Assembly: GCA_963680875.1 (NCBI GenBank)
Contig: OY804575.1
Span: 107,168,505-107,232,504, forward strand
DNA from: Bathymodiolus brooksi
Lineage: Eukaryota > Mollusca > Bivalvia > Mytilida > Modiolidae
Direction of reading: 5' to 3'
Length of the DNA: 64,000 nt
Shown here in pieces: positions 1 to 11,600 of this stretch (within the stretch, counting starts at the first letter, position 1; every line of letters starts with the position of its first letter). A program made the position numbers and the translations under genes. The notes beneath the pieces were generated by a model that worked only from the letters and a program-made list of their open reading frames with translations, ran no database searches and was not told the DNA's origin.

Positions 1-749
1 GTAGCAATTTAAATTTCTTAATTGACCACCTGTCAGCCAGGTGTACAGTTACCTATCCAGCACTTTAATTAAGCTACCTGTAACTTACCTGTTGTAATCA
101 CACATTTTGAATTAAATAAATCTTTATGTAATTATAAATGTATTTAGTACTGCACCTGAAAATGTGCCTTAAATAGATTTCAATAGTAATTCAGTGATGT
201 TTTAAGATACAATGTATTCAACAGATTAATACAGCAATAAAAATTTAAATTGGGACTTCAAATGAAAATGTTCATCATTTTAGATATGAAAAAGAACAAA
301 ATTGACCATTTTCACTTAAAATAATAGTATTGACCACTTAAGGAGTATTGACCAGGACTGTTAAAAATGGGGGTGGTTTTAACCGCCCAACCTTGTTTGA
401 TGATGCTGACAGCCACAAATAAAGAAAGAAAACAAATTTAATTTTAAAGAAGTATTTGTCACTGCATTGAAGTCTTTGATACAAATAAAATAATTTAATT
501 GATATCTGTCTTTTACAGAAAATGTTAAGATTTTTTTAAGTTGAGGATCGAACGTTAAAACGGCACATATCGATTGGAGTTTTTGTTGTGTACATTGACA
601 CCGGAAGTTCAATGCCGATTAGTCCATCTAAATCACGTGATCTGGAGGACGAAAATAACAAAATTTTGACGGAATGGAAATGATTCGAAACAACCGTATT
701 ATAAATAAGAAACTGAAAGTACTAAAGAAAAGAAACATCACAAAAATTG

Positions 750-872
750 TAATCTCATTGAGATTAGACTTCCGAAGACATTCTCTGCTCTGTATCTCCA
801 GCCTAGGTTTCTGAAGATACAGAGCAGAAAATGTCTTCAGAAGTCTTACCTCAACAAGATTTTGAAAAATTG
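750..872. repeat. foldback (long inverted-repeat) element
   Basis: Two arms of about 50 bases are near-perfect reverse complements around a short centre. The inner arms include CTCTGCTCTGTATCT and AGATACAGAGCAGA; the outer arms include AATCTCATTGAG and CTCAACAAGATT. No coding content. It resembles a palindromic MITE. Confidence 0.7.
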
Positions 873-1208
873 CTAAAAATTTTATTCTCTGGAATGTAAA
901 ATTATTAGTCTTCCTGTCTCAATGTCATCCATTTCGTTTTCCTCATTCTCATCCCTTGACAAAGGCAGAGTCTTTGTTACTGAACTTGTACCTCAGCAAA
1001 GGATGGTTCTTCTTCCATTTCATGTTTATATTGTTTTTGTTTCTGTGAAAGTGTATGATCTCGTATAATAATGCGATCTTTTGGAAACTACTAGGAGGGA
1101 GATTTGACCTCTTACGATGATATTTTTCTTTGAATGTTTTGATACATTTTCTAATGTATAGTAGCTTATGTATATGTTTAATTCTTGCACCTCAAGAGTC
1201 ACATTCAT

Positions 1209-1275
1209 GGCGAGGTGTACACATGACGGTGCAACATCATGTGATAAAGTTTATCAGTGACTGGTACTCTGGTCT
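1209..1275 (+). repeat. SINE-A fragment
   Basis: Middle piece of the SINE-A family (CGAGGTGTACAC..., ATGTGATAAAGTTT, CAGTGACTGG), without head or tail. It runs into a short diverged repeat with GCTCACTTTG. Confidence 0.5.
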
Positions 1276-2094
1276 CAGGGCTCACTTTGGAGGCCGATTT
1301 GGGTGAAGTAGTCGCCTTGTGGCTGCTCACTTTGCTTTGTACTAGTGCCAAAAGAGAAGTGGAAGTCGTCCTGTAATTTTACCAAGTCGCTTTGCTAATT
1401 TTAACTGTTTTAACAGTAAAACATCAGTATATTTTTACTACAAAATTTCCGTTTTTCAAACCGCCTTTGTAAAGGAATGTAATCAAAACAGTTACGAATA
1501 TAAAAACTGTACTACGGATCTGTACTCGGGGAAAATGACGTCGGTATTGTTTCATTTCATTTATTTTGGGTTTGATGGCGGCTAACCAAAGGGATTGTTA
1601 ACTTTGTGGATATGATTAGTTTCTTAATTAATATCAATCAGTGATTAAAGAGAAGCAATGTAAATAATATACACTCATTAAAATTTGATTAAATAATTAT
1701 TCAATTTTATTGATTTATTATTTATTGGACAATAGTTGACTATCATATATGTGCCTTTATCATCTGCAAGACAAAATAAAGAATCTGAAAAGGTTTTATT
1801 TAATACAAACAAACAAAAAACAAATACAAGGACACATGTAAATCAGGGAGATGATATGCTAACAAAAACAAGGAATTAAACAACTACATGTACTGAATAT
1901 ACCTTAATGCATAACAAGTATATTATAACATACGAATGCCATGATAATGCCCCGCGAATGTGAAAAGTGGTACAATTAGAGAAATATTTTGACTTCTCAC
2001 TGTACTCTCACCACTTCTCCTTGTTGTCTCTCACTTTTTTTTGTCAGCACCTGAAAGAGAAGTCACTTCTCCCTCTGATTTCAAAATAGTGGGA

Positions 2095-2168
2095 GCCCTG
2101 GGTCTCCTCCACCGCGATATAACTGAATTATTGTTGAAAGTGGCATTAAGCACCATAACCCTAACCCT
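2095..2168 (+). repeat. SINE-A 3' tail fragment
   Basis: Contains the family tail: CGATATAACTGAA, GTTGAAAGTGGC and the terminal CCATAACCCTAACCC. The upstream part is replaced by a diverged repeat carrying GAGAAGTCACTT, shared with the 24.3 and 62.7 kb repeats. Confidence 0.6.
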
Positions 2169-2632
2169 CTTTAAAAATGCATGTGGTCCATGTTGAGTAT
2201 TCACATGTAGAAATGACCGGTAACAAGTGTTTTCAGTTGTAGCGCAACTGTACAGCAACGACAAGAAGCCCTGCATTGTGGCAATTGTCTACGGTTGCAG
2301 CATCGTCTATGTGTTAAATAGATTTTTGAGTTCAGTGAAGGAAACTTTTTTTGTATTAAAATGTTTATGAGTAATCTGGTGTAATTTTGGACATTTCTGT
2401 CCAGTATTAATTGAGATACAAGACTTTTAATAGTATATTTGGGGATTTGGGTAATTTCATGTGATGATTGTTAAGAGTCACCAGATGAACAAATATTTAA
2501 AAGATTCAACAAACATAATTTAATGTATGTACATATATTAATTATATATTGCAGAATGTTTTTATCCCCATTGAATCCATTATTGTGTTTTTGTAATAAA
2601 AATAGAAAAATAAATATCATCTCTTTTTTTAG

Positions 2633-5600
2633 GAAAAGAGTAAGAAGTGATATAGGAAAGCTTTTCCCTGATTTAACGCCTGAGGATTTGCTTCAGATAA
2701 TACCAGCTAAAGAGGATATGACAATAGCCAAAATTTACACCCACTCTGGAGACAGTTTAATATTATATTGCATTCAAAGAAATCCAGTGTTTATAGAGGC
2801 TTTCAAAGAACTAATACCAACAGTTTACACAATGTGGAACTTTCCTGATTTATTACCAGTGTTTAGAACATGGCCTCCTGTGTTCTCAAAATTAAAGGGA
2901 GGTGCAGGTAATTGGTTGTATACAGTGTCTGATGCTTCTTGCTTCTCCAGATACAGTGAAACCTGTGTAAACCAAACCCTGAATAAAAAAGAATCCTGTA
3001 TTAACAGAACTTCAAATAAATTCCCAGGACATTTTTAAAAACTTAACATGCATAAACCATACACCTGTCTATTCAAAACACAAAAGCTTATACTAAGGAG
3101 GTTTGGTTTAGACGTATATGTGTTTCCGTGTATTTGTTTTAAAAAATTTATAAAGTTTTTAGATGGTGAAAGTTTAGTATGTTTTCTCCTTTCACTTTCA
3201 CTAAGTTGATTAGAAAGGATTATACAATAGTTTTCCTTTGTCTCTTAGGCTATAAAGAAAATCATATTTGTCTCTCCTAATTTTTTTGTCACAGTTTGCT
3301 CTCAGTTCATCTTAAAAATTTTTAATAATCTTGTTAAGTTTTTTCAAACCACCATCCAATTTCATTTACCGGTAGAGAAAATATGTGGCATTGGGATGGG
3401 CCTAGCCCTATTGATGGAAATTTAGATTTCCACAGGAAAAAAAGATGTACTGAATAGAACCTGAACAAGTTCAAAATACATAAAAATTATTATGAATTGA
3501 AGGAAGAATGGGACAACTGTGGCAAAGTTTTTTTCCTGAATGGAAAAGTATGGGAAGTTGGATAGAGATGGAAAAAATGGCACTTTCTAGCAGGTTTAAT
3601 GTGCCTTCTCTTTTTTGATATCTGCACATGCCATGATGGGTTTTCAGATTGGAAGGAACATAGCATTCTTCAAACATGGAATCCACTATGGTCCATGGGT
3701 CCTGCTTTGGCAGCTATGTGTGTTGAACGCTGGGAACAATCATCAATACACAAGGGGGGGGCAACAATAACAGCAAAAGTTGTATGCCATTCAATTACTT
3801 ATTTCACAAGACCTTTTAAAAATGACTTAAAGGTGATATTCTTACATTATTTGCATATCCCAATATGTTATGTAATTACATTTTTTTATGAGTCTTCTTC
3901 GATTAGGGTTATGGTATTTAATGCCACTTTCAACAATGTTTCAGTTATATTGTGGCAGTAAGTTTTATTGGTGGAGGAAACCGGAGTACCCGGAGAAAAT
4001 CACCGACCTGACAAATTTTATCACATAATGTTGTATCGAGTACACCTCGTCTGAGTGGGATTCGAACTCGCAATATTAGTGGTGATACAGATAGGCATTG
4101 ATTGCATAGGTAGTTGTAAATCCACCTACCATATGACCACGACGACCCCTGAGTCTTCTTGGATTCATAAGCATACTAACAGATTGAAATACAGCTAAGT
4201 TTGTCTGGCATTGTCACATAGTCATACATGTACATGTAGAAATGAAATGTGAGGATGATTCCATTGATTAGTCTTACAGATGTTTTTTAATTATGTTTCA
4301 GATCTGATGCTGCCTGGTGTTATTGTAGAAGGGGAAGTAACTCCATATACATTTGGGAAGCTTCAAAAGGGAGATCTTTGTAGTATCTGTCTCTTTGGTA
4401 ACAAGTAAGTTTTTTTTTAAATGGCAATAAAGACTGTCAAAAAATTCAAATTAAATGGTGGCTATGTACTTTAAATTGAACTCTTTATACTTGTTTATGT
4501 TTACGCCATACGGATACAAATTCCACTACCTGGTTGCACAAACTTCAATTAAGTTTTAAGTGTATTTACAGTAAATTAAATTCATGTACATTTCAAGTAA
4601 ATTTAAGTGTCAAATAAGTTTTAATTGACATTTAATTTTAATTAGGATTGTGCAACCCAGTCCATGTTTTTAAAAACAAAACTCAATGTATTTAATTTTG
4701 AAACAAATGCATAATTTTCATTACTAATACATTATACATGTATTATTGAAATTCTTTAAAGATTGGTAATTTATTAGTTACCAGTAATTACTTTGTTTGA
4801 CACACAAAACTTTATTAAACATGAATTACAACGCTCTTAGAAATTTCCTTTGAAATGTGGGAATATTTACTATTGGATTCATGATTTTAAATGTAGTCAG
4901 TGTTTTGACCTCTCAAAATGGGTGTGGTTTATTTAACCTCTGATTTATTTTTATATGACCAGTTTTTGACCACAACATTTTGCTATTGTTTAAATATGTC
5001 TCTTTTCTGTCGTAGATTTATTTCCATGTTTTAACTTACCTAGTAAGTTTACCTTGCCTGATACTTTATACATGCATGAAGATACAGGTCGAATTCAAGG
5101 CTACAATTTTCATAAATTTTTGAATACATTTATCAAATTCTATTTGAACTGTCATGCATATGGTCAGTCATATCATCTGTACCAGTACTCAGACTATTTT
5201 CTGATTTTTTCGTAAAGTTAAGATAGTAAAACCACCATTTTAGAATTATGAAGTGGTCTGTGTAAACTATTGTCATTTGTTATGTTTATCTTTCAGAAAT
5301 TGCATGTTTACAGAAGACGTTACATGTAATCCATTTCTTACTTCAGATCACCTGTTGCTATAGGTAGAGCAGCATTGTCAGGTAGTGACATGTTTGAATC
5401 AGCCATGCGTGGTAAAGGTGTGCAGATAATACACATGTTAGGAGATGAGTTGTGGTAAACAAGCCTTTTAAATACTATAGGTCTAATTAATTGAAATGAG
5501 TTTAATGTTCTTATCTACTATGTTATTGATATTACAAAAAAATATACAATGTTCAATAAAAAAAAAAATTGCATCTGTGGTGTTGGTTAACATATTCACC

Positions 5601-8600
5601 TCGACCACGGTCGATTGTAGGTGTGAGTCCAGGTCAGGTAAAACAAAGCACTATGAAATTGGTGTTTGTTGCTTCTCCGCTAAGAACACAACATGGGTAA
5701 GAGCAAAGACAGGTTGGCTCGGAATAATGATAATGTGTACGAGTGGAGTGACATGTCTATCTGCAGACTGTAATTTCAGTGAGCTAGCACTATAAAAAAA
5801 TATGTTGGTCTAGTGCTAAGGGGACATCGTCATCATCTCATCGAATATAACTTGTTCTCATCGTGATATAACTGAAAAATTGCTCATTTGTCGTTAAACA
5901 ACACTCACTTGTTCAATCAATCAATCTATTTTCTATGCAGGACTTTTGGAGACAAATCTCAACCACCTGTTATACCTGATAATGTTGTGATTCCTGAAAA
6001 TAGTGATTCAGAACAAGACGAACAGTCGTCAGTAAAAGAAGAAAATGACAATTTACCTGTAGACAGTAATAATGAAGAAACTGATGTAAGAGAAATTCAG
6101 GATACTAATGATAGTGTAACAAAAGAATCAGATGTGTTAGAATGTAGTAACAATATACAAGAATTACATCTGAAAAACAACATCTCTCCTGAAAATACTG
6201 GAGATAGTGGTAATACAGATGATGTTAGTAACTCACCAGGTAAACATTTATTATCATTCAAACAACATCGGTGGTGTATTGGTTAGCATGCTCGCCTCAA
6301 GTGCGGTAGCTCGTAGTTTCGAGCCTGGACGGGTTCGAATTAGAGACTAAAAATTTGTATTTTCTGCTTGTCCGCTCGGCACACAGTATTCAGGAATAAG
6401 AACAAAAATTAGTACTCTCTGAATCAGGATAATGTGACATGTCTACCCGCTGACCATTGTTTCAGTGAGCTAGCATTAAAAAAATCCAACAAAAGTGTTG
6501 GTGCAGTACAAAGTGGACATCATCATCATTATCTTATCAAAATGTACCGGTAACTTGTTCTCGCCATGATATAGCTGGAAAATTGGTCATTTGGCATTTA
6601 TCAATTATCACCCACACACTCAGTAAAGTTTCCTTTCTGTTCATTGTGTTTTCTCCAACAGAGATCATGAATTGTGTAATGTTTAAATTTTAAGTTTTAG
6701 TAGAAAAGTGTTCAAAGCTTTATTATTGGACTGCATTGAAAACAGGAGAATTTAGTTAATCAAATATTAAACAGTATATTAAGGTTATTTTTGTTTATTT
6801 TATACATTGGGAACTTCATCCATTTTGGACACAAAAGATGATCTCAATGCAAACATTTTTATTGCCAAATTTAATTAATTGTTTGTCTAAACTTTCATTT
6901 ACTAATTGACGAAAATCACTTCTTTCTCAAAAGGGGATGTCATAGTCGTGGTTGAATCCCCCTCATGTCGAGGTGCACTCGATACAACATTATGTGATAA
7001 AATTTGTCAGTGACATGCGGCATGTCGGTAGATTTTCGCCGGGTTCTCTGATTTCTTCCACCAATAAAACTGACTATCACGATATAACTGAAATATTGTT
7101 GAAAGTGGTGTTAAACACCATAACCCTAACCCCCATTCTCAAAATGAAAGTTTTGTTTATTTTGTAGCTGTAAGCTTACATGTACCTGTTAATATGATTA
7201 AAAATTAGTTCATGCAGACATTTTAATGTTTTATTCTCTGTATTGTCAATTTTCATGTTTTTTGCAATTTACAGAAAGTATTGATGAGCTGTTAGATATA
7301 TGTTTTAAATGTGCATTGAAGTCCTCTATAAAGAAGTCTGATCTACCTCTGCTGACAAGCTCCTTCTTCAAGAACCATATGGTTAAATATTGGTTAGATA
7401 TTGTGTATTATTTTCATATCAAAGATCATTAAATGTAACATTAGAAATATTAATGAAAAATAAGCGTAAGTATACATGAAAGGCATGTGTTACAAGCGTC
7501 CGTCAGTTATTTTGTATAACATAAGGCCTAGGTGGGAAAAGCTATGTTTGTGCTAACATTTAAAAAAAAAGGTAGATAGATAGGCACAATTTCTTATTTC
7601 TTTTTAAATTTTACCTAGGTTATATAGGTCAAGGACCTGACTTTAATAGTGCTTGTCCAAAATTGGCAATAAAAATGTCAGGATAGGCTTTAATAATTAG
7701 AATCGGCAGGATAAGCAGAAAAACAATTATTTTCTTTCATTGCCTAATATTATAAGTTCTATAAGTTTATTGTTGAAGGGTGAGCCCTTCAACTATTTAC
7801 TTACCGTCTAAATAATCATAGTCGGTAACTGGAGCTTAGAACATTTTTGTACAATGTTGCTGATCTATAACTTGAAACAGTAACTAAGTTTTTTCCACAA
7901 ACTATGTTTGACGGACTTTCTTGGAAGTTCTAAGGCTAAAGACGTAATGGTCACTAGACAAAATTAAGCACTGCCCACTGACCTTCTGTAATTTTCCGTC
8001 TGCATCATTTCGTAGTGCACATTTATCTATCGTCTGCATCGGTGTATAACGGACTAACGTAAGTTGTGTTTAATTATGCTAAATCAAAATACACACACAT
8101 AAATATAGTTTACTTGGCATACGACGTCTCAATTATCGATCACAATATTTCTTTATTTCGGACAGCATCAAGGTCAAATTATGCAATAATAGATTACACA
8201 ATGCTGCAGTCACCTGGCATATGGAATTTTCCACTGACCAGTAAAGCATATTAATCTTATTCTCTAGATTTCCATATATGGCCTTCTATCGTTATTTTTA
8301 GGAATGATTTTATCCAATCATAGGTCGTCAAATAAATGCAACATCGTACAAAAAATTTGATATGTCAATTTGTTTTGAATATGTTTGTTAAGTATGGTTC
8401 TGGAACTGGATTAGGAATTTGGACAATAATTGTAAATTTCTGGTTTCCTTGCATCTTTATTTGCTTCCTTGCAAGTCTCTGTATTATCTTATCACAGACA
8501 ATAGATATTTCCCTTCATCATAGTGTTTGACCGGACGTGATCTTATTATGTCTGCTATGTCACGTCAGTATTTGGTATCAAACTTCTTGACATACTAATT

Positions 8601-11600
8601 TTATACTTTGAAAACTGTAAGTAGGAGATGTGAAATATAAATAATAAAAATACAATATGGGTTTCTTGAAGTATTGTCAGAAATCAGTGACTAAATTCAA
8701 AATGGTGACAGCTAGTGCATTTACAAAAGCTAATCCACTATAGCAGAGGTTCATATTCCAACTTTGAGCTGATATTTCATGATATCTTAGGCCACAATTA
8801 AAAATATTTCTGTTTCCCCTTACCCGACCCACAATTTTGGAAGTGGGTAGGTAGGCTTTTGCTTTTTTTGACGACAAAGATGTGCTCGGTAATGCGAAAA
8901 TATTGATCTTTTGGCGAAACGAATCTAAAATACGGAATTTTCAGCAAATCAAATTTTGAGCGAAACGAGAGAGAGAAAAAAGTTTTCCAATAAAAAAAAT
9001 TCAGTCGGTCGATGTGGGCAGGGTCGGTCGGGTAAGGGGAAACAAACTTATTTTTAATTTTGGCCTTATGCAGAAAACCAGATATTTACTTACATATATT
9101 TGACACTATGATACTCCAGGTCAAGGTCACATGTAAAGTATTTATAGACAGGAACTAAATGTTCAATGGTATGGAAGAAAAGTTTGAAGATACCAAAGAG
9201 GTAATCAGAAACCATAGATCAAAGAAGGACAGACAAAGCAATGGCCAAAATAAAAAGAACAAAAAGACAAACAACGATAGACATATGTGATTAATTATAA
9301 TTTATAGTTGACTTACACATTGAGGAAGATGGGGTGTTTAACGCCACTTTCAACTATATTTCAGATATATCGTCGCAGTCAATTTTATTGGCGGAGGACA
9401 CAAAAGCACTTGGAGAAAACCACCGACCTGCCACAAGTCACTGACAAACTTTATCACATAATATTGTATCGAGTACACCGCGCCTTGAATGAATGTGATA
9501 ACAGCTATCAATATTTTTTTTTATTAAAAGCATTATAAAAGAGCTCTGATATCAAATCAAGAAATATTACAATTATATTTTACTTTTACAGTCCACCTGG
9601 AAAGTCATTAGATGTAAAGAAGTCAAGTTATAAAAAGGCAAGATATTTTCTAATAAAATTATATACATGTACAGTGCTCCCTTGTTAAACCGCCACCTTC
9701 TGTGCAGTCGGTAGTTTGGTGGTATAACGAGTTTGGCAATAAACTGAGGGACATTGAAAACCGGAAGTTATGTGATCATATGAAAAGATAAACGTTCAAC
9801 TCGACTGACATGCATTTTGCACTTGTACAAATACATAAGTATAAATAATACATGTTTAATAAATAAATAAATTAGAATAATTATATTCACATCGGAAATG
9901 TCCTGTACAGTTTGCAGATCTTTGTCATTGTTGACAAATTCTTGAACCGTCATTTATAGCTTGGGACATCAAGGTCATTATAAACACGTGACAGCAACAG
10001 TTCATCTTCATTTGTGGGGTTATTAGAAGATCCCATTTAATTGTCAAATTATCGGCAATTTGTTATGTTAATTTTGGATTTTCCTTTGCATAACTGATAA
10101 TTGCACGTTTTTGTTTGTCGTCTAATTAATTATGCTTTCTCTTCAAGCACAACATTTTTATGACAACTAATTAAATTATAAATTTTACTCAGGATTAAAA
10201 GTACAAATGTAATCACTAGAAAATTAAATACAGGTAATTATTCTAATCAAAACAACTGATCACCTGTTCCGACCCTCAACTATGAGATCAATGACCGTGT
10301 CCGATGACCAGTTTTGACATTCCATAATTACCGATTAATACACAGCTGTCAAAAGATAGTTGTGGGCGGTACTAACGGGGGAATTTAAATTGGTTTAACG
10401 ACTTTTGTGTCTGAAAACCTGGTGGCGGATGGCGGTAGCTGAGTTTGGCAGTATAACGGGGTATTTTTAATGGGGGAAATCGGGACAGACGAGAATTTTG
10501 GCGATGGGCGAGGTTGGCGATAAAACGGAGGGCGATAGACCGAGGGAACACTGTATGTCTAAACTAAAACCTTTAACATGAATAAGATATAATTTTAATG
10601 TTTAAACTTAGTCTGATTTATTCAATATCTATCTGTATCTATTCATGTTCCTTAAATTCAGAAATACTTAGAATATGACAACATGACAAGTGAAGTTCAT
10701 TGGTGGTGGAAAAGGGAGTACCCTTAGAAAGCCACTGACCCAACCACAAGTCAGTGACAGAAAAACTCTTGTCACATACAATGTTTTGAAGTGAATCTTG
10801 CCGAAAGTGTGAATCAAATTCTCAGACCTTTGTGGTGATAGACACTGATTTCATTGTCATGTAAATGTAAAACAAGATTTCTTATATACCGCTTGTGGGC
10901 TCCCTGATTTTGGCGGAGTTAATCTGAATTTTATGGCCTTAATCTGACCTATGATTTAATTTGCGCATACCCCAACTTTTTCAAAATCCAGATTTTTTTT
11001 TAGGTCGCTCTGCCCTTAATTGGTAATGATCTTATGTTTCTAAGTTATCATAAATTATATAGATTTTTGTACTTTCCAGTTGTCCAAATTTTTACAAAAG
11101 ATGCAGAAGAATGGATATATAAAAGTAAAAGAATTATCTAAAGGAGCCGACAGTGTAGTAGAAGTAGATAAATCTCAGTAAGTGTGGATTTGGGTTTGTG
11201 GAATTTAACGCCACTTTCAGCAATATTTCAGTTATATCGTGGTGGTCAGTTTTATTGGTTGTGGAAACCGGAGAAAACCTCTGACATGCTGCAAGTCACT
11301 GACAAACTTAATGACTTAATGTTGTATTGAGTACACCCCGCCATGAGCGTGATTCAAAATCACAACTTTATTGGTGACAGGTACTGATTGCACAGGTAGT
11401 TGTAAATCCAACTACCATAAGATCATGACCATGATGGCCCCCACTATATTGGTGTGATATGATCTTGTAAATTTATTGATACATCATGTCTATATTACAA
11501 CTTTCTATTGATGTTTTCATTGGAATTTGCCATCATTGATTACCCCAATTTGGTTAATTTAAAATAAAATGAATAGTGCTTCCACATATAAAAAGTGGAG

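Larger units (their letters stand above)
1..2632. other. upstream of the first visible eIF2D exon; no recognisable gene
   Basis: This AT-rich stretch should contain, or lie downstream of, the first eIF2D exon, but no start followed by the expected N-terminus was found on the + strand. It holds a foldback repeat (750-872) and SINE-A fragments (1209-1275, 2095-2168). Promoter-like motifs occur at 598-640 (ACCGGAAGT-type ETS match and CACGTG) and at 1536-1582 (TGACGTC, then GATGGCGGC, a YY1-like match). Either cluster might mark the eIF2D promoter or a divergent neighbour. Confidence 0.4.

Noticed and set aside
2523..3038. An open frame of 171 codons beginning at ATG 2523
   Set aside because: Only 2633-2907 is eIF2D coding. 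The part before is intron ending in a T-rich acceptor, and the part after 2907 is intron plus a diverged inverted-repeat element.
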